Shown here: in pieces, positions 34,027 through 42,527 of the stretch | Position numbering within the stretch: position 1 is the stretch's first letter | How the letters are laid out: the number at the start of each line of letters is the position of its first letter | Notes under the pieces: model-generated | What the model saw: the letters and a program-made list of their open reading frames with translations, nothing else | Database searches by the model: none | What the model was told of the DNA's origin: nothing | Translations under genes and position numbers: made by a program | From: JBCCGL01 sp039029275 | Lineage (GTDB): Bacteria; Pseudomonadota; Gammaproteobacteria; JBCCGL01 | DNA length: 64,000 nucleotides | Direction: 5' to 3' | Assembly: GCA_039029275.1 (NCBI GenBank) | Contig: JBCCGL010000002.1 | Coordinates: forward strand, 1 to 64,000

Positions 34027-34626
34027 ATGACGATTTACAACATCATGTTCTGGGTGTTTAGCGCGATCCTGGTTGGGTCTGCGCTGCGCGTCATTACCTG
34101 CCGCAATCCGGTGCACGCGGCACTTTATCTGGTGGTCACCTTTTTCACATGCGCTGTGATCTGGATGTTGCTGGAATCGGAGTTTCTCGCGATTGTTCTG
34201 GTACTCGTTTACGTTGGCGCGGTGATGGTTCTGTTCCTGTTCGTCGTTATGATGCTCGATGTAAACGTCGCGCCAATGCAGGAGGGGTTTGTTAAAAATC
34301 TGCCGGTCGGGATTGTTGTCGGCGTCCTGATGGTAATCGAAATGGCGATGCTGATTGTCTGGGGTAATTTTGGTGCAGAGTCATTTCCAACACCCACGCC
34401 GAAATCAGCTGAGTACAGCAACGCACAGGGGATTGGTGCGGAAATGTACGCGAATTACCTGTTCCACGTCGAAGTCGCGGGTTTGATTCTGCTGCTGGCA
34501 ATTGTTGCCGCGATTGCGCTGACCATGCGCAAACGGCCGGAAACAAAGTACCAGACACCGTCGCAACAAGTGACGGTCAAAAAGTCTGACCGTCTGCGAA
34601 TTGTTTCAATGGATGCGGAGAAGTAA
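34027..34626 (+). CDS. nuoJ: NuoJ, complex I subunit J
   Basis: A 199-residue five-helix membrane subunit. It matches the family in RNPVHAALYLVVTFF, the LLESEFLAIVLVLVYVGAVMVLFLFVVMMLD region (ESEFLAI, YVGAVMVLFLFV), and a C-terminal helix LILLLAIVAAIALTMRK. Spacing is 8 bases from nuoI and 2 to nuoK. Confidence 0.95.
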   Translation: MTIYNIMFWVFSAILVGSALRVITCRNPVHAALYLVVTFFTCAVIWMLLESEFLAIVLVLVYVGAVMVLFLFVVMMLDVNVAPMQEGFVKNLPVGIVVGVLMVIEMAMLIVWGNFGAESFPTPTPKSAEYSNAQGIGAEMYANYLFHVEVAGLILLLAIVAAIALTMRKRPETKYQTPSQQVTVKKSDRLRIVSMDAEK

Positions 34627-34628
34627 TC

Positions 34629-34934
34629 ATGATTACACTCACGCATTTTTTGATTCTCGGCGCGGTTCTGTTTGGCCTCAGTGTCGCGGGCATTTTCATC
34701 AACCGTAAAAACGTCATCATTCTTCTGATGTCGATCGAATTGATGTTGCTTGCCGTGAACATGAATTTCGTCGCCTTTTCGCACTTCAACGGAGACTACC
34801 AAGGCCAGATTTTTGTATTTTTTGTTTTGACGGTAGCCGCTGCGGAGGCAGCGATCGGATTAGCGATTCTGGTTTTGTTATTTCGCAATCGCAGCTCTAT
34901 CAACGTCGAAGACATGAACGAGATAAAGGGTTAA
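34629..34934 (+). CDS. nuoK: NuoK, complex I subunit K
   Basis: A 101-residue three-helix MrpC-like subunit. It shows the family pattern GAVLFGLSVAGIFINRKNVIILLMSIELMLLAVNMNFVAF (NRKNVI, SIELMLLAVN), with the conserved Glu in helix 2, and TVAAAEAAIGLAILVLLFR with the Glu of helix 3. Normal length. Confidence 0.96.
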   Translation: MITLTHFLILGAVLFGLSVAGIFINRKNVIILLMSIELMLLAVNMNFVAFSHFNGDYQGQIFVFFVLTVAAAEAAIGLAILVLLFRNRSSINVEDMNEIKG

Positions 34935-34938
34935 TACC

Positions 34939-36885
34939 GTGGATGCGCTTTATCTTGCAGTCCCACTTACGCCGTTAGCCGGTGCGATCATCGCAGGTTT
35001 ATTTGGTAAGTTGGTCGGTCGTGCGGGCGCGCACTGGGTTACGATAATCGGCGTCGCCATATCGTTTGTACTTTCGTTGATTGCGTTCAATCATATCGTC
35101 TTCGCAGGCGGCGAAACCTATAACGAGACCTTGTATACCTGGCTTACCGCCGGCAGTTTTAGTATTCAGGTCGGTTTTCTTGTCGATAGTCTCACCGTAA
35201 CCATGATGACTGTTGTCACGGGCGTTTCATTGATGGTGCATATCTACACGATTGGATACATGCACGATGACCCGGGATACCAGCGATTCTTTAGCTACAT
35301 CTCGTTGTTTACGTTTTCAATGCTGATGCTGGTGATGTCGAACAACTTCATGCAGTTGTTCTTCGGCTGGGAGGCGGTTGGGCTTGTTTCGTATCTGCTG
35401 ATTGGTTTTTGGTTCAAAAAGCCGACGGCAATTTTTGCCAACATGAAAGCATTTTTGGTCAATCGCGTTGGTGATTTTGGTTTTCTGCTGGGCATCGGTG
35501 CGATTCTCGCTTTTACCGGTTCAATGAACTACGACGACGTTTTTGCAAGTGCCCCGCAACTCGCGCAACAAAGCATCTCGATATTTGGCGACAACGAATG
35601 GTCGTTGATAACCGTTACCTGCATTTTGTTGTTCATCGGAGCGATGGGTAAGTCAGCGCAAATTCCTTTACACGTATGGTTGCCGGATTCGATGGAGGGC
35701 CCGACGCCGATTTCTGCATTGATTCACGCTGCAACCATGGTCACCGCTGGTATTTTTATGGTGGCGCGCATGTCACCGTTGTTCGAACTTAGCGAAACTG
35801 CTCTCAGCTTTGTACTCATCATTGGCGCAATGACCGCGTTATTCATGGGATTAATCGGTTTGGTTCAACACGACATCAAACGTGTTGTCGCTTACTCGAC
35901 GCTGTCACAACTTGGCTATATGACCGTTGCGCTTGGAGCGTCTGCCTACAGCGCTGCAATTTTTCATTTGATGACGCACGCGTTTTTTAAAGCGTTGCTG
36001 TTCCTCGCGGCCGGATCTGTGATTATCGCGCTCCATCACGAACAGGATATGCGCAGAATGGGCGGGTTGAAAAAATATATGCCAATTACCTATTGGGTAT
36101 CCCTGATTGGGTCGCTCGCTTTGATCGGTGCGCCTGGGTTCGCAGGGTTCTTCTCCAAGGACGCAATCATTGTTGCGGCCGGAAACTCCCAGATCGTTGG
36201 ATCCGGGTTCGCCTACTTTTCGGTGATGATCGGTGTGTTTATTACGGCGCTTTATAGCTTTCGAATGTTTTTTGTCGTTTTTCACGGTGAAACCCGGATG
36301 GACGAACACACCCGAGAGCATTGCCACGAGTGTCCGTGGGTGGTCACGGGACCATTGATTGCCTTGGCGATCCCGTCTGTTTTTATCGGGGCAATGGCTA
36401 TGGGGTCAATGTTATTCGGTGATTACTTCGATGGGGTGATATTTAATTCGGATGCACGTGAACCGCTAGCAGGAATCGAATGGCACGGCTGGTGGGCATT
36501 TGTGCTGCACGGTTTTGTCACACCAATTCCGTATATTGCAGCAGCTGGAGTTTTTGTCGCGTGGTTTTTTTATTTGAGGCGACCTGACATTCCAGAGGCA
36601 ATCGCGAATCGTTTTGCCGGGTTTCACCGTTTACTGGAAAACAAATATTACGCTGACGATATCAATCAGGCCGTTTTTGCTGGAGGGAGTCGTAATCTTG
36701 GCGAAATCCTTTGGGAAATTGGCGATCGACAACTAATTGATAACGGTTTCGTTAACGGCACAGCGCGAGCGGTGGGTAGACTCGCGAGCGCGGTTCGCGG
36801 TATCCAAACCGGGTTTCTTTATCACTATGCGTTCGCGATGATTTTGGGTTTGTTGTTGTTGCTGACCCTGTTCTTTTTACGTTGA
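34939..36885 (+). CDS. nuoL: NuoL, complex I antiporter-like subunit L
   Basis: A 648-residue polytopic subunit of the Mrp antiporter family, the distal pump with the long lateral helix. Typical segments are GYMHDDPGYQRFFSYISLF, LFFGWEAVGLVSYLLIGFW, KSAQIPLHVWLPDSMEGPTPISALIHAATMVTAG (KSAQIPLHVWLPD), and HDIKRVVAYSTLSQLGYM. The start is GTG. A 44-base gap to nuoM is the largest in the operon. Confidence 0.96.
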   Translation: MDALYLAVPLTPLAGAIIAGLFGKLVGRAGAHWVTIIGVAISFVLSLIAFNHIVFAGGETYNETLYTWLTAGSFSIQVGFLVDSLTVTMMTVVTGVSLMVHIYTIGYMHDDPGYQRFFSYISLFTFSMLMLVMSNNFMQLFFGWEAVGLVSYLLIGFWFKKPTAIFANMKAFLVNRVGDFGFLLGIGAILAFTGSMNYDDVFASAPQLAQQSISIFGDNEWSLITVTCILLFIGAMGKSAQIPLHVWLPDSMEGPTPISALIHAATMVTAGIFMVARMSPLFELSETALSFVLIIGAMTALFMGLIGLVQHDIKRVVAYSTLSQLGYMTVALGASAYSAAIFHLMTHAFFKALLFLAAGSVIIALHHEQDMRRMGGLKKYMPITYWVSLIGSLALIGAPGFAGFFSKDAIIVAAGNSQIVGSGFAYFSVMIGVFITALYSFRMFFVVFHGETRMDEHTREHCHECPWVVTGPLIALAIPSVFIGAMAMGSMLFGDYFDGVIFNSDAREPLAGIEWHGWWAFVLHGFVTPIPYIAAAGVFVAWFFYLRRPDIPEAIANRFAGFHRLLENKYYADDINQAVFAGGSRNLGEILWEIGDRQLIDNGFVNGTARAVGRLASAVRGIQTGFLYHYAFAMILGLLLLLTLFFLR

Positions 36886-36929
36886 ATGATTCTTAACTGG
36901 ATGTTCCCAGTGATCGGATTTTCTTTGAA

Positions 36930-38456
36930 ATGACATCTGATTGGCCATTGCTGAGCATTTTGATCTGGTTGCCGATTTTCGGCGGCTTGGCTGTGCTGTT
37001 TCTGAACGATTCCATTGCGCGTTGGGCCGCCCTGTGGATTTCGGTTTTGACTTTTTTATTCAGTCTTCCGTTGTACACAAACTTTGACACGACCACTGCA
37101 GACATGCAGTTTGTCGAGTCGGTGATGTGGATTGATGCGTTCAATATTCGCTATGCGTTGGGTGCAGACGGGATCGCAATGCCGCTGGTGATTCTTACTG
37201 CATTTATCACCATAGTGGTACTTATCTCTGCGTGGGAGGTGATCAAAGACAACGCGTCGGTTTATATGGGTTCTTTCCTGATCATGACGGGTTTGATGAT
37301 CGGGGTATTCGTTTCGCTCGACGCCATACTGTTTTACGTTTTTTGGGAAGCGACGTTGATTCCGATGTTTCTGATCATTGGAATCTGGGGAGGCCCGAAT
37401 CGAGTATACGCAACGATCAAGTTTTTTCTGTACACGTTTTTCGGTTCGGTGTTTATGCTGATCGCTTTGATTTATCTAAGCTTTCAAACCGATTCGTTTT
37501 CGATCCATGATTTTCAGATGCTAAAAATCGATCTCGACACACAGGTTTTGATTTTCATCGCTTTCCTGCTCGCGTTTTCGGTCAAAATTCCAATGTGGCC
37601 GGTGCATACCTGGCTACCGGATGCCCACGTTGAGGCGCCGACCGGCGGTTCAGCGGTGCTGGCAGCAATTATGCTCAAAATGGGAGCCTATGGTTTTCTG
37701 CGATTCAGTTTGCCAATAACACCGGACGCAAGCCTTTATCTCGACGGCCTCATGATCGTTCTATCGTTAATCGCTGTTGTCTACATTGGTTTTGTAGCAC
37801 TCGTACAATCAGATATGAAAAAGTTGATCGCCTACTCATCAATATCGCATATGGGCTTTGTCACCCTGGGCATGTTTATCGCTTTTCGAATAATGGCAAC
37901 CGACACCGGCGCTGATGACACGGCGATCTCGAGCGCGGTGCTCGGGCTCGAAGGGTCGATGATGCAAATGATTTCTCATGGCTTCATTTCTGCGGCAATG
38001 TTCTTGTGCGTTGGCGTGATGTATGACCGAATCCACTCTCGGCAAATTGCCGACTACGGCGGTGTGGTCAACACTATGCCGATCTTCGCCGCGTTCATGG
38101 TGCTTTTCGCGATGAGTAACGCAGGGCTGCCGGGCACGTCCGGGTTCGTCGGCGAATTTATGGTGATTCTTGCCTCGTTCAAGGCCGGGTTTTGGTACGC
38201 GTTTTTCGCTGCAACAACACTCATTCTTGGCGCCGCCTACACGCTTTGGATGGTCAAACGCGTCGTCTTTGGTGAAATAGTGCATGAAAACATCGGCCAA
38301 CTTGAGGACATCAACAAACGCGAATTTTTCTATTTGACGATCTTAGCAATCGCTGTGTTGTTCTTTGGGTTGTGGCCCGATGTGATTTCTCAAGTCATGC
38401 ACGCGACTATCGAAAATCTCCTTCAACATATACTGACTTCGAAGGTGCCGGTTTGA
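36930..38456 (+). CDS. nuoM: NuoM, complex I antiporter-like subunit M
   Basis: A 508-residue Mrp-type pump subunit. Conserved stretches are YALGADGIAMPLVILTAF, FFLYTFFGSVFMLIALIYL, KIPMWPVHTWLPDAHVEAPT, DMKKLIAYSSISHMGFV and LPGTSGFVGEFM. Key Lys and Glu residues of the antiporter family are therefore in place. Its stop overlaps the nuoN start in TGATG. Confidence 0.96.
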   Translation: MTSDWPLLSILIWLPIFGGLAVLFLNDSIARWAALWISVLTFLFSLPLYTNFDTTTADMQFVESVMWIDAFNIRYALGADGIAMPLVILTAFITIVVLISAWEVIKDNASVYMGSFLIMTGLMIGVFVSLDAILFYVFWEATLIPMFLIIGIWGGPNRVYATIKFFLYTFFGSVFMLIALIYLSFQTDSFSIHDFQMLKIDLDTQVLIFIAFLLAFSVKIPMWPVHTWLPDAHVEAPTGGSAVLAAIMLKMGAYGFLRFSLPITPDASLYLDGLMIVLSLIAVVYIGFVALVQSDMKKLIAYSSISHMGFVTLGMFIAFRIMATDTGADDTAISSAVLGLEGSMMQMISHGFISAAMFLCVGVMYDRIHSRQIADYGGVVNTMPIFAAFMVLFAMSNAGLPGTSGFVGEFMVILASFKAGFWYAFFAATTLILGAAYTLWMVKRVVFGEIVHENIGQLEDINKREFFYLTILAIAVLFFGLWPDVISQVMHATIENLLQHILTSKVPV

Positions 38457-39880
38457 TGAATAACTACGCTCTACTGGCCCCCGAAATTTTTCTGGTACTT
38501 GCGACGGCGGTCGTGCGACTCGTGGATGTTTTTTTCCTGTCCAACCGACGGGTATTAAATCTGCATCTGAGTTTGGTTGCCTTGCTGGGCACATTCGTTT
38601 TTCTCTGGCAGCAAAGTGGAACCGAAGGCTCACTGTTTAATGGCGCGTTTGTTGTCGATCAACTGGCGACAACCTTAAAACTCTGGATCGTCCTGATCGT
38701 TGCCGGAGTGCTCGCGTACTCGACGGCCTATTTGCGTGATCGCGATATTCTCAAAGGCGAGTATTACGACCTCGCCACCACCGGCTTGCTCGGCATGATG
38801 ATTATGGTCTCGTCAGGCAGCATGTTGGTCGCATACCTTGGGCTTGAAATGTTGTCGCTATCGCTCTACGCGATGGTTGCATTCAATCGCGACAGTGCGC
38901 GCTGCAGCGAAGCGGCGATCAAATACTTTGTGCTTGGCGCGATCGCATCGGGCATGTTGCTGTACGGAGTGTCGATGATCTACGGCATCAGCGGCGAGTT
39001 AAAGTTCGACGCCATTGCGGCCTCGCTCGAAAGTGACAAGAAGGACAACGTCGCCCTGTTGCTCGGGCTTGCCTGCGTTGTGGTTGGTCTCGCGTTCAAA
39101 CTCGGAGCGGTTCCATTTCATATGTGGGTGCCAGATGTCTACGACGGTGCGCCAACCGTTGTAACGCTGTACATTTCAAGCGCGCCAAAAATTGCCGGAT
39201 TCGCGCTTGCGATCCGATTCCTCGCTGACGGTCTCCAGGTGTTGCAAGCGGATTGGCAGGGTATGCTGGTGATACTCGCTGTTCTTTCGCTTGCGGTCGG
39301 CAACGTCATTGCAATTGCACAAACCAATATCAAACGCATGCTTGCGTATTCAACAATTTCCCACGTGGGTTTTTTGATGCTGGGTCTACTGGCAGGAACA
39401 TCCGAAGGCTACGCGTCAGCAATGTTCTACGCGATCACTTACGCGGTCACCAGCCTCGGTGGTTTTGGCGTGTTGCTATTGATGAGCCGACGCGGGTTCG
39501 AGGCGGATCAACTCGATGATCTCAAAGGCTTATTCAGACGTAGCCCGTGGTTTGCCCTGACAATGATGGTGCTATTGCTCTCAATGGCGGGCGTTCCACC
39601 GACTGTCGGTTTTTACGCCAAACTGTCTGTTCTTAAGTCCGTGGTCGCGATCGATTTAGTCTGGCTGGCCTTATATGCAGTGGTTTTTTCGATTATTGGT
39701 GCTTACTATTATTTACGCGCGATCAAAGTGATCTTTTTTGACCAGCCTGAAGAAATCCATAATCTCGACGATGGCCTCGCGCTGCGAGCAATTCTCAGCG
39801 TAAACGGTTTGGCTGTTTTGGGACTCGGAATTTTCCCCGGCGCTTTAATGGCCGCGTGTATTGCGGCCTTTGGCGGTTAG
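38456..39880 (+). CDS. nuoN: NuoN, complex I antiporter-like subunit N
   Basis: A 474-residue pump subunit. The start is set to the ATG at 38456 because the longer frame from 38372 lies inside nuoM. Family stretches are LGLEMLSLSLYAMVAF, AIKYFVLGAIASGMLLYG, FKLGAVPFHMWVPDVYDGAPT, NIKRMLAYSTISHVGFLMLG and SMAGVPPTVGFYAKLSVLKS. It is the last complex I subunit gene and is followed after 9 bases by a DUF2818 gene. Confidence 0.96.
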   Translation: MNNYALLAPEIFLVLATAVVRLVDVFFLSNRRVLNLHLSLVALLGTFVFLWQQSGTEGSLFNGAFVVDQLATTLKLWIVLIVAGVLAYSTAYLRDRDILKGEYYDLATTGLLGMMIMVSSGSMLVAYLGLEMLSLSLYAMVAFNRDSARCSEAAIKYFVLGAIASGMLLYGVSMIYGISGELKFDAIAASLESDKKDNVALLLGLACVVVGLAFKLGAVPFHMWVPDVYDGAPTVVTLYISSAPKIAGFALAIRFLADGLQVLQADWQGMLVILAVLSLAVGNVIAIAQTNIKRMLAYSTISHVGFLMLGLLAGTSEGYASAMFYAITYAVTSLGGFGVLLLMSRRGFEADQLDDLKGLFRRSPWFALTMMVLLLSMAGVPPTVGFYAKLSVLKSVVAIDLVWLALYAVVFSIIGAYYYLRAIKVIFFDQPEEIHNLDDGLALRAILSVNGLAVLGLGIFPGALMAACIAAFGG

Positions 39881-39889
39881 CGCTGTCAC

Positions 39890-40198
39890 GTGCCGATTTG
39901 GCTTTTCATCTTGCTGGCTATCGCCGCTGCCAACCTTCCATGGATGAGTGATCGCGTTTTCCTGATTTTCACACCTCGCGGTGCGCGTAAATCTGAATGG
40001 GTTAGACTGTTGGAGTGGCTCGTTTTATACGCTGTGTTCCTGGCTCTCGGCCTAGGACTCGAGCGAATGGTCAACGGTGAGGTCTACCCTCAGGACTGGG
40101 AGTTTTACGCAGTAACCGTTTTGCTTTTTCTGGTGTTTGCCATTCCCGGATTTATCTATTGCCATGACCTTAAAAGGCACCTAAAGCCACGCGCGTAG
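39890..40198 (+). CDS. DUF2818 small membrane protein at the end of the nuo operon
   Basis: A 102-residue protein with three predicted transmembrane helices (IWLFILLAIAAANLPW, LLEWLVLYAVFLALGLGLE, FYAVTVLLFLVFAIPGFIY). It has the DUF2818 hallmark FLIFTPRGARKSEWVRLLEWL between the first two. The function of this family is not known to me. Its steady place right after nuoN in beta- and some gammaproteobacteria suggests a role in complex I assembly or stability, which is inference. The start is GTG at 39890. Confidence 0.85.
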   Translation: MPIWLFILLAIAAANLPWMSDRVFLIFTPRGARKSEWVRLLEWLVLYAVFLALGLGLERMVNGEVYPQDWEFYAVTVLLFLVFAIPGFIYCHDLKRHLKPRA

Positions 40199-40281
40199 AT
40201 TTCGGTAACCTTAAGCAATCAGCGCCCCTAAGTTCAACTTGAAGTTTCACTGATCTGACACTATCATACGCGCTTGTCTGG

Positions 40282-40358
40282 TGCGGGGTGGAGCAGTCTG
40301 GCAGCTCGTCGGGCTCATAACCCGAAGGTCGCAGGTTCAAATCCTGCCCCCGCTACCA
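40282..40358 (+). tRNA. Initiator tRNA-fMet (CAT)
   Basis: A 77-base tRNA with anticodon CAT in the loop CTCATAA and the three consecutive G-C pairs of the anticodon stem (GGG with CCC) that mark initiators. Position 1 (T) faces T at position 72, so the first pair is not Watson-Crick, as expected for an initiator, though E. coli has C-A there. CCA is encoded at 40356-40358. It precedes rimP, as metY does in E. coli. Confidence 0.97.
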
Positions 40359-40373
40359 AAATAAGGTTTTATT

Positions 40374-40401
40374 AAAAAGGCCCCTTTTAAGGGGCCTTTT
40401 T
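40374..40401 (+). terminator. Rho-independent terminator between tRNA-fMet and rimP
   Basis: The arms AAAAAGGCCCC (40374-40384) and GGGGCCTTTTT (40391-40401) pair perfectly around TTTTAA, with the T run included. The symmetry allows action in both directions. It limits read-through from the nuo operon and tRNA into rimP. Confidence 0.93.
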
Positions 40402-40474
40402 GTTACCTCGCTTTTGCGCCTTCGTTCATTGTTGGTGAAGTGTGAATCGGGGGTCCAAGCGAGTTGGAACAGGT

Positions 40475-40951
40475 ATGAAACGTGCAGCACCCGACGTCTG
40501 GAGTTGTGTGGGCGATGTGGTAACCGGGATGGGTTACGAATTTGTCGGCGCGCGCTATGGACAGGAAGAAGGCGGCTTGATTCTGCGCGTTTTTATCGAT
40601 AGCGAAAATGGCATCAGTGTTGATGATTGCGCTGAAGTGAGCCATCAACTGAGCGCCGTTTTGGATGTCGAAGACATTCTCACCAGCGCTTACTCGCTGG
40701 AGGTGTCTTCACCTGGTATTGACAGACCACTATTCGATGCCAAGGACTTTCAGCGCTTTAACGGCGACACGGTGGCAATAAAACTTGCCGTGCCGCAAAA
40801 CGGACGCCGACGCTACAAGGGCCGTGTCGTTGCATGCGAGGCTGATGAGATTGAAATTGAAATCGATGGTGAATGCCACACAATTCCGCTTGCGAGCGTG
40901 GATCAGGCCAACCTTGTGCCATCGGACGAAATGTATCGGATGCGTAACTAG
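40475..40951 (+). CDS. rimP: RimP, 30S ribosome maturation factor
   Basis: A 158-residue protein needed for 30S subunit assembly. It matches the family in VVTGMGYEFVGARYGQEEGGLILRVFIDSENGISVDDCAEVSHQLSAVLDVED, seen as separate segments (LRVFID, SVDDCAEVS), and in YSLEVSSPGIDRPL. The ATG at 40475 aligns with other RimP starts. A GTG at 40442 would add 11 unrelated residues. It begins the rimP-nusA-infB-rbfA-truB operon. Confidence 0.94.
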   Translation: MKRAAPDVWSCVGDVVTGMGYEFVGARYGQEEGGLILRVFIDSENGISVDDCAEVSHQLSAVLDVEDILTSAYSLEVSSPGIDRPLFDAKDFQRFNGDTVAIKLAVPQNGRRRYKGRVVACEADEIEIEIDGECHTIPLASVDQANLVPSDEMYRMRN

Positions 40952-40991
40952 CGATTCGATTTAAGCTGAACCTTTACGGGTTACGGAAATT

Positions 40992-42500
40992 ATGAGCAAA
41001 GAAATTTTAATGGTTGTCGATGCGGTCTCGAATGAGAAAGGCGTCGAAGAAGAAATTATCTTTCAAGCACTGGAGTCGGCGCTGGCTTCGGCGACGCGCA
41101 AACGTTACACCAGTGACGTCGACGTGCGTGTCGCGATCGACCGCGAATCAGGCGAGTACGAAAGTTTTCGTCGGTGGGAGGTCATGGAAGATGACGCGGA
41201 ACAGGATGCACCGACGCGCCAGATCACTCACGCGGCTGCACTTATCGATGAGCCGGAAATTCAAATCGGTGAGTTTGTTGAAGAAGCTATCGATTCAGTT
41301 GAGTTCGGTCGCATCGCCGCGCAAGCCGCCAAGCAGGTTATCGTCCAAAAAGTGCGCGAAGCCGAACGTGCCCGTGTGGTCGAGGCGTACCGCGACCGTG
41401 TGGGTGAACTGCTCATGGGAATCGTAAAACGTTCCGAGCGCAATGGCGTGTTCATTGACCTCGGTGGAAACGCGGAAGCTTTTATACCTCGCAGCGATAT
41501 GATTCCGCGCGAGGCTGTTCGAACTGGCGATCGTATTCGCGGTTACCTGCGTGAAGTGCGTGAAGAACTGCGTGGCCCGCAGCTTTTTGTCAGTCGAACC
41601 GCTCCTGAATTTTTGATCGAATTGTTCAAGCTCGAAGTGCCTGAAGTAGGGCAGGGCATGATCGATATCATGGGCGCGGCACGCGACGCCGGGTCCCGTG
41701 CAAAAATTGCGGTGCGTTCGCTCGAACCGCGTCTCGACCCGGTCGGTGCGTGTGTCGGTATGCGCGGTTCGCGCGTACAAACTGTCTCAAATGAACTGGC
41801 CGGTGAGCGCATTGATATTATTTTATGGGATGACAACCCGGCGCAGTTTGTTGTTAACGCGATGGCGCCGGCTGAAGTTATCTCGATTGTTGTAGACGAA
41901 GATGCCAACAGCATGGACATCGCAGTCGAAGAAGAAAAATTATCACTCGCGATCGGTCGCGGTGGTCAGAACGTTCGCCTCGCCAGTGAACTGACCGGTT
42001 GGATGCTCAACGTTATGGACGCGGCTCAAGCAGAAGAGAAAAGCGAAGGTGAGGCGCGACAAACCGTCGAGCTGTTCAAAGAGCAGCTCGATGTAGACGA
42101 AGAAGTCGCCATGATTTTGGTGCAGGAAGGGTTTACCAGCGTCGAGGAAGTCGCCTATGTACCCAAGCAGGAGCTGGTCGATGTGGAAGAGTTCGATGAA
42201 GAAATTGTGGAAGAGCTGCGTAGCAGGGCACGCGATGCGTTGTTGACGAAAGCTATCGCAACTGAAGAAGTTCTGGGAGAGAATGCGCCCTCTGAAGAAT
42301 TGCTGGCTATGGACGGAATGGATCAGGAAACCGCGAACTACATGGCAGCGGCGGGCATTACAACCGTGGACGACCTCGCCGAGCAGTCGGTCGATGAGCT
42401 AATGGTAGTCGAAGATATGGACGAGGAACGCGCCGCCCAGTTAATCATGACTGCGCGTGAAAAGTGGTTTGCAGAAGAAGAAACGGCAGAGCAGTCCTGA
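40992..42500 (+). CDS. nusA: NusA, transcription termination/antitermination factor
   Basis: A 502-residue factor binding RNA polymerase. The N-terminal domain has KEILMVVDAVSNEKGVEEE and the LESALASATRKRY motif. The S1 domain (about 135-200) includes GIVKRSERNGVFIDLGGNAEAFIP. Two KH domains contain VGACVGMRGSRVQTVSNEL and LAIGRGGQNVRLASELTGW. Two acidic C-terminal helix-hairpin repeats (about 360-490) follow, as in E. coli. It is 40 bases after rimP and 27 before infB. Confidence 0.96.
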   Translation: MSKEILMVVDAVSNEKGVEEEIIFQALESALASATRKRYTSDVDVRVAIDRESGEYESFRRWEVMEDDAEQDAPTRQITHAAALIDEPEIQIGEFVEEAIDSVEFGRIAAQAAKQVIVQKVREAERARVVEAYRDRVGELLMGIVKRSERNGVFIDLGGNAEAFIPRSDMIPREAVRTGDRIRGYLREVREELRGPQLFVSRTAPEFLIELFKLEVPEVGQGMIDIMGAARDAGSRAKIAVRSLEPRLDPVGACVGMRGSRVQTVSNELAGERIDIILWDDNPAQFVVNAMAPAEVISIVVDEDANSMDIAVEEEKLSLAIGRGGQNVRLASELTGWMLNVMDAAQAEEKSEGEARQTVELFKEQLDVDEEVAMILVQEGFTSVEEVAYVPKQELVDVEEFDEEIVEELRSRARDALLTKAIATEEVLGENAPSEELLAMDGMDQETANYMAAAGITTVDDLAEQSVDELMVVEDMDEERAAQLIMTAREKWFAEEETAEQS

Positions 42501-42527
42501 TCGGAAGTGCTTGTCTGAGGAAAATTA

